From Sphingobium algorifonticola (GTDB lineage: Bacteria; Pseudomonadota; Alphaproteobacteria; Sphingomonadales; Sphingomonadaceae), in assembly GCF_004005485.1 (NCBI RefSeq), contig NZ_RZUL01000001.1:992001-1056000 (forward strand): a stretch of DNA of 64,000 nucleotides. Reading direction: 5' to 3'. The notes below the pieces were generated by a model that worked only from the letters and a program-made list of their open reading frames with translations, made no database searches and was not told the origin of the DNA. Positions within the stretch are counted from its first letter, which is position 1. Each line of letters begins with the position of its first letter. The translations under genes and the position numbers were made by a program. This document shows positions 35,380-43,753 of this stretch, in pieces.

Positions 35380-35871
35380 TCAGCCCTTGCGTCCGGCCTC
35401 GAACAGGAACCACGCGCGCTCTTCGGCCTGATCGGTCCAGTCGTCGAGCAGACCGTCCGTGGCATTGTCGTTGGCTTCGTCTGCAGCTTCTTTCGCAGCG
35501 CGTAGCGCCTCGACGAGTTTCAGATTGTCCTGCCGCAATTCGGCCAGCATGTCGTCCGGGCTGACGAAGGTGGCGTCGTTGTCCTGCAACGTCTGGTGGC
35601 GCGCGATATCGCCGATCGAGCGCAGAGTCGTGTTCCCCGTCTTGCGGACACGCTCGGCAATCGCATCGGTCGTCGCCAGTATCTGCGCCGCCTGTTCGTC
35701 GAACATCAGGTGATAGTCGCGGAAATGCGGGCCGGACACATGCCAGTGGAAGTTCTTGGTCTTGAAATACAAGGCATAGCTGTCGGCCAATATGCCGTTC
35801 AGCGCTTCCGCGACGGACTTCGTGGCGTTGCTCTTGAGGTCGGTCGGTGTCTTGAGGTCAGCAGCTGTCAT
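35380..35871 (-). CDS. dps: Dps family ferritin-like DNA-protection protein
   Basis: 163 residues. KNFHWHVSGPHFRDYHLMFDEQA carries the intersubunit ferroxidase residues typical of Dps; the rest is a four-helix bundle. Oxidises and stores iron with H2O2 and protects DNA in stress. The N-terminus is short with few Lys residues, so direct DNA binding is uncertain. 120 bases of A/T-rich DNA separate it from the gene upstream. Confidence 0.93.
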   Translation of the reverse strand: MTAADLKTPTDLKSNATKSVAEALNGILADSYALYFKTKNFHWHVSGPHFRDYHLMFDEQAAQILATTDAIAERVRKTGNTTLRSIGDIARHQTLQDNDATFVSPDDMLAELRQDNLKLVEALRAAKEAADEANDNATDGLLDDWTDQAEERAWFLFEAGRKG

Positions 35872-35991
35872 GCAGTTTCTCCTGATCGAGCGGAAAAGTT
35901 ACGGAGACATAATGATCCATGCCACGAATTGTGCCATGGATCGCCAAAATAATTGTTCTGAATTGTTGATGAGGCTGATCGTTCCGCGCGA

Positions 35992-36558
35992 TCACAGCAA
36001 ATGAAGGGCAGACAGGCCAATAAGCGCGCCGATTAGCAGCAGGCCTGCACCCCCCGCCCGGCGCACATGCCGCAAGACCCGGAAAGACGCCACGCCATCC
36101 TTGACCATGAGAGACGGCAGGCAGGCGACAATAGTCCCCAGCGCGCCGCCGGTCGCTGCCCAGACCGGATCCGCCGTGCGCACGGCCATGCCCATCACGA
36201 TGAACTGCGCCGCATTGCCGAACCCCAATATCACAAAGCCCAGAAATGCCGTTGCCAGGGTGCCGATGCGCCATTCGTCCAGCATGTCGGGCTGTTTCAC
36301 GGGCAGCAGAATAGCTGCGCCCCCAGATATTAGGGCGATGGCCAGGAAAAGGCTGCGCGCGTCGGCCGCCATAAGTCCGGCGAGCCATGCCCCGCCCACG
36401 GCCGCGAGCGCGGCATGCGCAATCGCCGCGGCGACAAGCCCGACTGCCAGCAAGCCTGCGGAGTGATTACGACCGGCCAGGCCGGTCGCCAGCATCTGGA
36501 TCGCGCCGCCCGTCTCGCACAGAAGGCAGGCGAGAAACGTAACCAGCAGCGCGTCCAT
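35992..36558 (-). CDS. TMEM165/GDT1-family (UPF0016) membrane protein with degenerate cation motifs
   Basis: 188 residues, six helices in two repeats, as in UPF0016/GDT1 Mn2+/Ca2+ transporters. The family's two ExGD(K/R)(T/S) motifs are changed: the first reads CETGGAIQ (Glu kept, Asp and Lys lost), the second GFGNAAQ (Glu, Asp and Lys lost). Family assignment rests on topology and on segments such as LLAVGLVAAAIAHAALAAVGG and AVRTADPVWAATGGALGT. Cation transport therefore cannot be assumed. Twelve bases after the 36571 gene. Confidence 0.7.
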   Translation of the reverse strand: MDALLVTFLACLLCETGGAIQMLATGLAGRNHSAGLLAVGLVAAAIAHAALAAVGGAWLAGLMAADARSLFLAIALISGGAAILLPVKQPDMLDEWRIGTLATAFLGFVILGFGNAAQFIVMGMAVRTADPVWAATGGALGTIVACLPSLMVKDGVASFRVLRHVRRAGGAGLLLIGALIGLSALHLL

Positions 36559-36570
36559 GCAGATTGGCGA

Positions 36571-36888
36571 TCAGGCGCCCATGCGCAGCGACATAGCGGC
36601 GAGATAGGCGGTGCTGACATGCGGGCCGACATCCTCGCAGGCGGCGGCGTCGCGCATCATGTCGAGATAGGACAGGACAACCGGACCATGGCCGTCGAGG
36701 GCAAGTGCCGATTCCAGCATCGATGCCAGCCGCTCGAGCGGCTCAAGCCCATAGCTGCGTGCGACATGGCGGATCCCATCGACTTCCTCGCACATCGCCG
36801 CGAGCGGCATATGGCCGCGCTGCTCGGCGATCGCATCGATTCGCCGCACGACGTCGGCGCGGATGGCAAGCATGGCATCATGTTTCAT
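36571..36888 (-). CDS. Small conserved protein of unknown function
   Basis: 105 residues from ATG 36888, which has AGGGA upstream; longer in-frame starts exist but lack support. Predicted all-helical, soluble: [50 protein letters not shown]. No family recognised. Twelve bases before the TMEM165-like gene, so probably co-transcribed. A CtrA-like site lies at 36941-36955. Confidence 0.65.
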   Translation of the reverse strand: MKHDAMLAIRADVVRRIDAIAEQRGHMPLAAMCEEVDGIRHVARSYGLEPLERLASMLESALALDGHGPVVLSYLDMMRDAAACEDVGPHVSTAYLAAMSLRMGA

Positions 36889-36992
36889 GGGTGCGGCTCC
36901 CTGTTGCCTGTCCCTTTGCGCCATCATGCGCCGACGATGGTTAACCGCACGTAAAGCGTGCGCTCGCCGTATATCGGGCGGGGGTCTCCGGC

Positions 36993-37021
36993 TTGACAGC
37001 GACACGAATCTGACGCATTGG
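36993..37021 (+). promoter_or_regulatory. Putative rpmG promoter
   Basis: A perfect -35 TTGACA lies at 36993-36998. Seventeen bases on, at 37016-37021, is CATTGG, a poor -10 match. The inferred start site near 37028 would give an rpmG leader of about 85 bases containing the terminator hairpin at 37036-37063. Confidence 0.4.
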
Positions 37022-37035
37022 GCGGCGCTGAAACG

Positions 37036-37063
37036 AGGCGGCTGCGATGCCGCCTTTCTTTTT
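37036..37063 (+). terminator. Intrinsic terminator/attenuator in the rpmG leader
   Basis: AGGCGGC (37036-37042), a six-base loop TGCGAT and GCCGCCT (37049-37055) form a 7-bp G/C stem, continued by a run of T residues broken by one C (37055-37063). On the plus strand no gene precedes it; it lies between the TTGACA element and the rpmG start. Best read as a premature terminator in the L33 leader. Confidence 0.6.
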
Positions 37064-37111
37064 CAACAGATTCGCGGGGCCGTGTGCCTCGTTTTTTGCA
37101 AGGATACGGAC

Positions 37112-37279
37112 ATGGCAAAGCCAGCCACCGTCAAGATCAGGCTCGTCAGCACGGCGGACACCGGCTTCTTCTATGTGACGAAGAAGAACCCCCGCACCAA
37201 GACGGAAAAGCTCAGCTTCCGCAAATATGATCCCGTCGTGCGCAAGCATGTCGAGTTCAAGGAAGCCAAGATCAAGTAA
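37112..37279 (+). CDS. rpmG: 50S ribosomal protein L33
   Basis: 55 residues from ATG 37112 with AAGGA upstream. Segments [20 protein letters not shown] and [19 protein letters not shown] are standard L33. It lacks the two CxxC pairs, so it is the zinc-free (C-minus) form. Monocistronic, with a leader hairpin before and a terminator hairpin after it. Confidence 0.97.
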   Translation: MAKPATVKIRLVSTADTGFFYVTKKNPRTKTEKLSFRKYDPVVRKHVEFKEAKIK

Positions 37280-37332
37280 TTCAGACAGGCGAGGGCTGCA
37301 TGTTGCGCAGTCTGCCGCTGTTCGACGCAATC

Positions 37333-37363
37333 AGGCCCGTGCCGGTTCCGGTGCGGGCCTTTG
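37333..37363 (+). terminator. Probable rpmG terminator
   Basis: AGGCCCG (37333-37339) pairs with CGGGCCT (37354-37360), with inner CCGG/CCGG pairing, followed by TTT. The T-run is short. It lies 54 bases after the rpmG stop, before the convergent divK gene. Confidence 0.55.
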
Positions 37364-37374
37364 CCGTGTTCGGG

Positions 37375-37770
37375 CTATGCGTCGGTTGACGGCTCCGGCT
37401 CGTGCGGCGCAATCAGGCCATTGACCACGTCCATGAACTTCATCACCGATATCGGCTTGGAGACATAGGCCTGCGCGCCCGCCGCGCGGATATTGTCCTC
37501 GTCGCCCTTCCCGGCATAGGCCGTCACCGCCATAACCGGCACGGCGGCAAGACCGGCGTCTGCCTTCAGCGCCTTGATGATGTCGATACCGCCGACATGC
37601 GGCAAGTGAATGTCCATGATGACCAGTTCGGGCCTGAAAGCGCGCGCCTGCGCCAGTGCGTCGCGCCCGTCGCGCACGGCCAGCGCGTCGTGCCCATGCG
37701 CGCGCAACAGGTCGCAGAAAAGTTTGAGATTGAGTTCGTTGTCCTCGACAACGAGCACGCGCTTTGCCAC
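37375..37770 (-). CDS. divK: Single-domain response regulator DivK
   Basis: 131 residues from GTG 37770, preceded by GGAG. Receiver domain only: acidic pocket EDN (9-11), phosphoacceptor Asp53 in VIMDIHLP, Thr in VTAYA and Lys in SKPI. Length and sequence (VEDNELNLKLFCDLLRAHG) fit DivK, the diffusible cell-cycle regulator acting on DivJ/PleC/DivL and hence CtrA. Here it stands alone; pleD, its usual neighbour in Caulobacter, is not present in the window. Confidence 0.88.
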   Translation of the reverse strand: MAKRVLVVEDNELNLKLFCDLLRAHGHDALAVRDGRDALAQARAFRPELVIMDIHLPHVGGIDIIKALKADAGLAAVPVMAVTAYAGKGDEDNIRAAGAQAYVSKPISVMKFMDVVNGLIAPHEPEPSTDA

Positions 37771-37829
37771 CAGACACTCCGGACATCATCGGAATGCAAA
37801 TCGAACCACATTCCACAAGGCTAAGCTAA

Positions 37830-38114
37830 ATGCGGATCGATGCGATGGAAAGCAAGAAGGCGGTTCCCGATGCACAGACGCTCGCGCTGCTGGCGCTGGC
37901 GTGGTTGATGGCGGACGGACCCCGCGCTGAACGCTTTCTTGCGCTCACCGGGCTTAGCCCGGCGATGTTGCGGACGGCCATCGGCAATCCTGCCGTCCTG
38001 GCGGCGGTTCTCGATCATCTCGCCAGTCACGAACCCGATTTGCTGGCCTGCGCGGACGCGATCGCCTGCACACCGGCGGCGCTCGTCGATGCCCGCGCAA
38101 GGCTCACGGCATGA
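37830..38114 (+). CDS. DUF3572 family protein
   Basis: 94 residues. AQTLALLALAWLMADGPRAERFLALTGL matches DUF3572, a small helical alphaproteobacterial family of unknown function. Start at ATG 37830; ATG 37845 is an alternative. Stop overlaps the following HAD gene (ATGA). Confidence 0.82.
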   Translation: MRIDAMESKKAVPDAQTLALLALAWLMADGPRAERFLALTGLSPAMLRTAIGNPAVLAAVLDHLASHEPDLLACADAIACTPAALVDARARLTA

Positions 38115-38758
38115 ACGCCCCGGCGAATCGCCCGCTGATCGTCACCGACTGTGACGAAGTGCTGCTGCATATGGTCGTGCCGTTCCGCCAGTGGCTCGAC
38201 GAAGCGCACGGCATCCATTTCGATATGCAGGGCCAGGCCTTTGCCGATGCGCTGCGGCATAAGGACAGTGGCGACCTAGTCGAAAAGGAACTGGTCTGGA
38301 CGCTGCTCAACGCCTTTTTCGCTACCGAGATGCACCGGCAGCAGCCGATTGCCGGTGCAATCGAATCCCTCGCGCGCCTTTCGCGCGTCGCTGACATCGA
38401 AGTGCTGACTAACATCGGCGAACAGGCCCATGCCGGGCGGGTGGAGCAATTGCGCCGGTTCGGCCTGGACCATCCGGTGCACTGGAATCAGGGCGGCAAG
38501 GGCGCGCCGCTCGCGCGCATTGTCGCACGGCATCAGCCGCCTGTTGCGATATTCGTCGACGATCTGGGCGTACATCATCAATCGGTGGCGAAACATGCGC
38601 CCGATGTCTGGCGGTTGCACATGATCGGGGAACCGGAAATCGCACAGGTCGTACCCCAGGATCCCCATGCCCACGCCCGGATCGACGACTGGGCACGCGC
38701 AGAGGCATGGATCATGGCGCGTTTCGACGCTGCCGAACCGGCACCGTCAACGATCTGA
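38111..38758 (+). CDS. HAD-superfamily hydrolase
   Basis: 215 residues. Motif I IVTDCDEVLLH gives the DxD pair, a Thr in EVLTNIGE is motif II, a Lys in QGGKGAP motif III and IFVDDLGVHHQSVA motif IV. A helical cap lies between motifs I and II. Substrate unknown. Coupled to DUF3572 by ATGA overlap and followed 45 bases later by ridA. Confidence 0.82.
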   Translation: MNAPANRPLIVTDCDEVLLHMVVPFRQWLDEAHGIHFDMQGQAFADALRHKDSGDLVEKELVWTLLNAFFATEMHRQQPIAGAIESLARLSRVADIEVLTNIGEQAHAGRVEQLRRFGLDHPVHWNQGGKGAPLARIVARHQPPVAIFVDDLGVHHQSVAKHAPDVWRLHMIGEPEIAQVVPQDPHAHARIDDWARAEAWIMARFDAAEPAPSTI

Positions 38759-38803
38759 TGCTTCGCGCTTGACCCGACAGCGCCCGCCGATCAGAAGGAC
38801 GCC

Positions 38804-39265
38804 ATGAGCATCGAAACCCGCCTGGCCGACCTCGGCATCACCCTCCCTCGGCCCGCCGCGCCGGTTGCCTCCTATGTGCCTGCCGTCGAAAGCGGCGGAC
38901 TGCTGTTCATCTCCGGCCAGATCCCTTTCGATGATGGCGTTGTGATGCAGGGACGGCTGGGGGAGGACCGCGACACCGCCTTCGGGCAGAAGGCGGCGCG
39001 GATGTGCGGCCTGATGCTGCTGGCGCAGATGCAGGCGGCATTGGGGTCGCTCGACCGAGTCGAACGGATCGTCAAACTGGGCGCTTTCATCGCCAGTGCT
39101 GATGATTTCACGCAGCAGCCGCAGGTCGCCAACGGTGCGTCGGACCTTATGGTCGATGTTTTCGGCGATGCAGGGCGTCACGCCCGCAGCGCAGTCGGCG
39201 TGCCGGTCCTGCCGCTGGGTGCTGCGGTGGAAATCGATGCAATCATTGCCATCCGCCCGGCCTGA
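38804..39265 (+). CDS. RidA/YjgF family protein
   Basis: 153 residues, the longer YjgF-like form (COG0251, YoaB/UK114-related). LLFISGQIPFDDGVVMQGRLGED, ALGSLDRVERIVKLGAFIAS and the C-terminal RSAVGVPVLPLGAAVEIDAI carry the trimer interface; the catalytic Arg of true RidA (CxRxxV) is not visible in the C-terminal block, so imine deaminase activity is uncertain. GAAGGA precedes the start. Confidence 0.87.
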   Translation: MSIETRLADLGITLPRPAAPVASYVPAVESGGLLFISGQIPFDDGVVMQGRLGEDRDTAFGQKAARMCGLMLLAQMQAALGSLDRVERIVKLGAFIASADDFTQQPQVANGASDLMVDVFGDAGRHARSAVGVPVLPLGAAVEIDAIIAIRPA

Positions 39266-39336
39266 CTCCGCCCGGCCTGATGGGGCGGCGGTGTCCATGT
39301 GACACGGCTGCCTGCGTCATCGGCCCGTCGACGATC

Positions 39337-40479
39337 GTGACCGTGCCCGAACCAGCCACCATCCGCGTCGGCAAAGCGGTATCCGCGATCGACCGGAACC
39401 AGTGGGATGCCTGCGCCGGGCCGGACAATCCTTTCGTCAGCCACGATTTTCTGAGCATCATGGAGGAGTCGGGAAGCGTCGGCACCGGTACCGGCTGGCA
39501 ATCGCTGCCGCTGACGATCGACGGGCCGGACGGGCGCCTTGCCGCAGCCGCGCCTTGCTACGCCAAGACGCACAGCCAGGGCGAATATGTGTTCGACCAC
39601 AGCTGGGCGGATGCGTGGCAGCGGGCAGGCGGGCACTATTATCCGAAGATTCAGCTTGCCGTGCCGTTTTCGCCGGTGCCCGGCCCGCGGCTTTTGTTGC
39701 GCGATCATGCGCTTGCGCCTGCGCTGATTGCCGGGATCGAGCAACTCGTCATGAACAACGGCCTTTCCTCCGGGCATGCCACCTTTGTCGCGGCAGACCA
39801 GGTGCCGCTGTTCGAGGCGGCTGGATGGCTCATCCGGGAAGACAGCCAGTTTCATTTCACCAATCGCGGTTATCGCAGCTTCGACGATTTTCTGGCCGAT
39901 CTGTCGAGCAGCAAGCGCAAGTCCATCCGCAAGGAGCGCGCACGGGCGGTCGCGGGGCTGGAGATCGCGCATCTGACCGGCAGCACGCTGACCGAAGCGC
40001 ACTGGGATATCTTCTGGCGCTTCTATCAGGATACCGGCGCGCGCAAATGGGGTCGGCCCTATCTGACGCGGATGGCCTTTTCGCTGATGGGCGAACGGAT
40101 GGCCGATCGCATTTTGCTGATTCTGGCGTTGCGTGACGGCATTCCGATCGCCGGGGCACTCAACCTCATCGGCACGGATGCGCTCTATGGGCGCTATTGG
40201 GGGTGTACGCAGGACGTGCCGTTCCTGCATTTCGAACTATGCTATTATCAGGCGATTGACGCGGCGATCGGCTTGGGGCTCGATCGCGTGGAGGCCGGTG
40301 CGCAAGGCGGCCACAAGCTGGCCCGGGGCTACACGCCGCAGCCGACTTATTCGGCGCATTTCATTGCGGATCCCGGTTTTCGCCGGGCAGTGGCGGGCTT
40401 TCTCGCGCAGGAGCGGGAGGCCGTGGCGCAGGATCGCGCCTTTCTGGACGCGCATGCGCCGTTTCGGAAGGGCGATTAG
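39337..40479 (+). CDS. GNAT/FemAB-like N-acyltransferase (COG3146)
   Basis: 380 residues from GTG 39337; an upstream ATG at 39280 would add 19 residues of weak character, so the start is uncertain. Blocks NPFVSHDFLSIMEESGSVG, SWADAWQRAGGHYYPKIQ, SSSKRKSIRKERARA, FYQDTGARKWGRPYLTR and RYWGCTQDVPFLHFELCYYQ match the COG3146 family, a double GNAT fold with a presumed role in envelope or peptidoglycan-type acyl transfer. Substrate unknown. Confidence 0.83.
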   Translation: MTVPEPATIRVGKAVSAIDRNQWDACAGPDNPFVSHDFLSIMEESGSVGTGTGWQSLPLTIDGPDGRLAAAAPCYAKTHSQGEYVFDHSWADAWQRAGGHYYPKIQLAVPFSPVPGPRLLLRDHALAPALIAGIEQLVMNNGLSSGHATFVAADQVPLFEAAGWLIREDSQFHFTNRGYRSFDDFLADLSSSKRKSIRKERARAVAGLEIAHLTGSTLTEAHWDIFWRFYQDTGARKWGRPYLTRMAFSLMGERMADRILLILALRDGIPIAGALNLIGTDALYGRYWGCTQDVPFLHFELCYYQAIDAAIGLGLDRVEAGAQGGHKLARGYTPQPTYSAHFIADPGFRRAVAGFLAQEREAVAQDRAFLDAHAPFRKGD

Positions 40480-40496
40480 CTCAGGCTTTGGCTGTC

Positions 40497-40793
40497 TCAG
40501 GCGGCGGCGCGGCTGGTGGCGGCTACCCAGGCGCGGGCCTGGCGCTGCGCTTCGGCGATTTCACGCGCGGTCATTTCCTCGGAGACTTCGGCGCGCAGAT
40601 ATTGGGCTTCCTCGATCCCCGCGAGCGCCGCCAGATTGAACCATTTATGTGCTGCGACATAATCGACGGCAAGGTCGCCATGGCCGGTGCTGTAGGCCAT
40701 CCCCAGGTCAAACAGCGCCTGGCCGTTGCCGCGTGCGGCATCCGCAAGGCGGCTTTCTATCAGAAACTGTGCAGTCCGTACGCTGTTACCCAT
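40497..40793 (-). CDS. Short Sel1-repeat protein
   Basis: 98 residues from ATG 40793 (GGGA upstream). The centre contains two Sel1/TPR-like units (ARGNGQALFDLGMAYSTG and DYVAAHKWFNLAALAGIEEA). No signal peptide. Probably a protein-interaction module; the partner is unknown. Convergent with the GNAT-like gene. Confidence 0.78.
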   Translation of the reverse strand: MGNSVRTAQFLIESRLADAARGNGQALFDLGMAYSTGHGDLAVDYVAAHKWFNLAALAGIEEAQYLRAEVSEEMTAREIAEAQRQARAWVAATSRAAA

Positions 40794-40944
40794 GGTTCCC
40801 AATCCCCGTTACATGATCCCCTGATGGACGTGTGTTCGGGTGCAGATTGGCGCGCCGGGAATAATAAATGGTTAACGGCACGGCCAGCTGAAATTGGCGA
40901 GGTTGCGGATAACAGGCGGGAAATTACGGTTAACGCCGATCCGC

Positions 40945-41661
40945 TCAGGTCCAGTCGACGCGCGTCCAGCCGCGCTTCCGCGCCAGCGTGGCCAGCGGTA
41001 CATGCGGGTTCGCGGCAAAGGCTTCGTCCGCGAAGTCCAGCATCGGGGCATCCGACACATGGTCGGAATAGGCGCGGATATGCGCCTGCGCGCGGGCGAT
41101 GCCTTCCTGCGCCATCCAGGCCTCGATCATCCGCAGCTTGCCTTCGTCATAGCAGTTTTCCCCGGCAATGCGGGCGCGGACATAGGTCAGGTCCTGGCTC
41201 AGATGGTCCGTGGCGATCACTGCGTCGAAGCCCAGCCGCCGGGCGATCGCCTCGACATAGAGGCGATAGGAAGCGGTTGCCAGCACGAGGCGGCAGCCTT
41301 CACTGCGGTCCCGCGCAATCTGTGCCAGCGCCCCGCCGCGTATGTTGGTCGCCATCACCTTGTCGGCATAGCTTTCGACATGCGGCATGAGCCTGTCCCG
41401 CCGGACCTTGCGGCCTATCATCAGCCGCTGGTTCCATTCCTTCACGGTCGCCCGGTCGATCAGGCGGACCACATAAGCCAGCATCACGAAGGGCACGAAC
41501 GGCAGAAAGATCAGGCGCCACGGCGACAGGGCGCAGGCAATGTGAATCAGGAAACCGCTATAGGTGCCGGTGAAGGTGACGGTGCGATCCATATCGTAGA
41601 TCGCCAGACGGGATAGGGGGGTGATGATCCCGTCGGCCCGGCATGTCTCGTCTGTTTCCAT
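40945..41661 (-). CDS. HAD-IB phosphatase (SerB/CicA-like) with hydrophobic insert
   Basis: 238 residues. Motif I YDMDRTVTF (Asp23, Asp25), motif II VLATASYR, motif III Lys in YDEGKLRMIE and motif IV YSDHVSDAPML fit HAD subfamily IB. Residues about 38-66 are strongly hydrophobic (LIHIACALSPWRLIFLPFVP), suggesting membrane association, as in CicA-like proteins. Substrate unknown. Divergent from the Mla operon by 99 bases. Confidence 0.85.
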   Translation of the reverse strand: METDETCRADGIITPLSRLAIYDMDRTVTFTGTYSGFLIHIACALSPWRLIFLPFVPFVMLAYVVRLIDRATVKEWNQRLMIGRKVRRDRLMPHVESYADKVMATNIRGGALAQIARDRSEGCRLVLATASYRLYVEAIARRLGFDAVIATDHLSQDLTYVRARIAGENCYDEGKLRMIEAWMAQEGIARAQAHIRAYSDHVSDAPMLDFADEAFAANPHVPLATLARKRGWTRVDWT

Positions 41662-41760
41662 GCCGCGTCCGAAACTTTCCGCATGCCCTTTCGTTCTGCC
41701 AGTTCAGATGGGCCGTTTCGGCTTGCCGCGCAACCGATAATGGACCAGTAATCCAGGCAG

Positions 41761-42870
41761 ATGATGCAATCGGCCGAACTTCAGCAGGAACAGGGTGACG
41801 ATGGCACGATCGTCCGCCTCGCGGGCAATCTTGCGGTTGCGCATCTCGGTTCGCTGCCCGACCGGCTGGATGCGCTCCGCGGGCCAGTGGCCACGGTCGA
41901 TCTGAGCGGCGTTACGCATATCGACACCATCGGCGCGTGGACGGTGCATCGCTTCGCATTGGCGCACAACGCAAGCCTGCGCGGTGTCAGCGATGAAGCG
42001 CGGCGCCTGATCGACGAGGTCGGCAAGGAATGCGAGCCGGTCGCCATCCGTCCCGAAGCCGAATATCCGCTGATCCGCGTGCTGAGCGAAATCGGCGTCG
42101 CGACTCGCACCGCCGGGCACACGATGGTTGGTCTGCTCGGATTCTTCGGCGGCACGCTTGTCACCGCCTGGACACTGATTCGCCATCCCCGCCGGGTGCG
42201 GATGCACGCCATCGTGCAGCGTCTGGAGGTGGTGGGCGTTTCCGCGCTGGCGATCATCGGCCTCATGAGCTTCCTCATCGGCATCGTCATTGCCCAGCAA
42301 GGGTCGGTGCAACTGCGCCAGTTCGGCCTGGAGGTGATGACGATCAACCTTGTGGGGCGTCTCACGTTCCGCGAGCTGGGCGTCCTCATGACGGCAATCA
42401 TGGTCGCGGGGCGGTCAGGATCGGCCTTTGCCGCGCAACTTGGCACGATGAAGCTGACCGAGGAAATTGACGCGATGCGCACCATCGGCGTTTCGCCCAT
42501 GGAGGCGCTGGTGATGCCGCGCGTCATCGCCGCCGTCGTCATGATGCCGCTCTTGGGTTTCTATGCATCGATCGTCGCAATCATCGGCGGCGGCTTCCTG
42601 TGCGCCGTCGCGCTCGACATTCCGCCCGTCACCTTCGTGCAGCGCATTCGCGAGGTCGTGCCGATCACCGACGTCTATGTCGGGATGATCAAGGCGCCGG
42701 TCTTTGGCCTCATCATCGCGATCTGCGGCTGTTATCAGGGGATGCAGGTTGAATCCAACGCCGAGGAAGTGGGCAACCGCACCACGGCGGCGGTCGTGCA
42801 GGCGATCTTCCTGGTGATCGTTCTCGACGCATTTTTCGCGGTCTTCTTCACTTGGGTGGGGTGGATATGA
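41761..42870 (+). CDS. mlaE: MlaE-type ABC transporter permease with N-terminal STAS domain
   Basis: 369 residues. N-terminal STAS-like domain (about 15-105; LPDRLDALRGPVATVDLSGVTHIDT) corresponds to MlaB fused to the permease. Then the MlaE permease (about 150-369) with VGRLTFRELGVLMTAIMVAGRSGSAF, LGTMKLTEEIDAMRTIGVSP and FVQRIREVV. Part of a phospholipid trafficking system between the two membranes. ATGA overlap with the ATPase gene. Confidence 0.9.
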   Translation: MMQSAELQQEQGDDGTIVRLAGNLAVAHLGSLPDRLDALRGPVATVDLSGVTHIDTIGAWTVHRFALAHNASLRGVSDEARRLIDEVGKECEPVAIRPEAEYPLIRVLSEIGVATRTAGHTMVGLLGFFGGTLVTAWTLIRHPRRVRMHAIVQRLEVVGVSALAIIGLMSFLIGIVIAQQGSVQLRQFGLEVMTINLVGRLTFRELGVLMTAIMVAGRSGSAFAAQLGTMKLTEEIDAMRTIGVSPMEALVMPRVIAAVVMMPLLGFYASIVAIIGGGFLCAVALDIPPVTFVQRIREVVPITDVYVGMIKAPVFGLIIAICGCYQGMQVESNAEEVGNRTTAAVVQAIFLVIVLDAFFAVFFTWVGWI

Positions 42871-43748
42871 CGGACGAGGAACAGCGCGTTCTGGAAAGCG
42901 AGCAGCGGCTGGAGGAAGCCGTCGAGCATGCCGAGTTCGCGATTTCGGTACGCGGCCTGCGTAACCGCTTCGGCGACCAGATCGTCCACGAAGACCTTGA
43001 TCTAGACGTGCGCAAGGGCGAGATACTGGGCGTGGTTGGCGGTTCGGGCACCGGCAAGTCGGTGCTGATGCGCTCGATCATCGGTTTGCAGATCCCCGAT
43101 GCGGGCGAAGTGCATGTGTTCGGGGAACCGATGATCGGCCGGCTGGACGATGAAGAGGCGCTGGCTGTCCGCAAACGCTGGGGGGTGCTGTTTCAGGGCG
43201 GGGCGCTGTTCTCCACACTGACTGTCGCGGAAAATGTCGAAGTGCCGCTGCGCGAATATTATCCGAACATCAATGCGACTCTGCGGGACGAAATTGCGGC
43301 CTACAAGATTCGCATGACGGGTTTACCGTGCGAGGCAGGGCCGAAATATCCTTCCGAGCTATCGGGCGGCATGAAGAAGCGTGCGGGCCTGGCGCGCGCG
43401 CTGGCGCTCGACCCGGACCTGCTGTTCCTCGATGAGCCGACCGCCGGTCTCGATCCGATCGGCGCCGCGGCCTTCGACGCGCAGACCCGCGAGTTGCAGC
43501 AGACTTTGGGTCTGACCGTGTTCCTCATCACCCATGATCTTGATACGCTGTTCTCGATCTGCGACCGGGTGGCGGTGTTGGCCGACAGGAAAGTGATCGC
43601 CGTCGGTACGATAGCGGAACTGCTCGCGACCGATCATCCCTGGATACAGGAATATTTCAACGGACCGCGCGGGCGCGCCGCCGTCTCCGCCCAAAAGGCC
43701 CATAGCGGGCAGGCGCAGGGCGGCGCTGGGCTTGCGGAAAGGCAATAG
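42867..43748 (+). CDS. mlaF: MlaF-type ABC ATPase
   Basis: 293 residues from ATG 42867 overlapping the permease stop. Walker A GGSGTGKSVLMRSI, Q-loop LFQGGALFSTLTVAENV, signature LSGGMKKRAGLARAL, Walker B LLFLDEPTAGLDP and H-loop ITHDLDTL. The KKRAGLARAL signature is typical of the Mla/Mkl group. An N-terminal acidic stretch of about 25 residues and a Gln/Ala/Gly-rich C-tail extend beyond the core. Confidence 0.93.
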   Translation: MTDEEQRVLESEQRLEEAVEHAEFAISVRGLRNRFGDQIVHEDLDLDVRKGEILGVVGGSGTGKSVLMRSIIGLQIPDAGEVHVFGEPMIGRLDDEEALAVRKRWGVLFQGGALFSTLTVAENVEVPLREYYPNINATLRDEIAAYKIRMTGLPCEAGPKYPSELSGGMKKRAGLARALALDPDLLFLDEPTAGLDPIGAAAFDAQTRELQQTLGLTVFLITHDLDTLFSICDRVAVLADRKVIAVGTIAELLATDHPWIQEYFNGPRGRAAVSAQKAHSGQAQGGAGLAERQ

Positions 43749-43753
43749 GCATC

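Noticed and set aside
35872..35991. Stress promoter before dps (GGAAC on the minus strand)
   Set aside because: No CGTT at 16-17 bases; only the A/T-rich character supports regulation.
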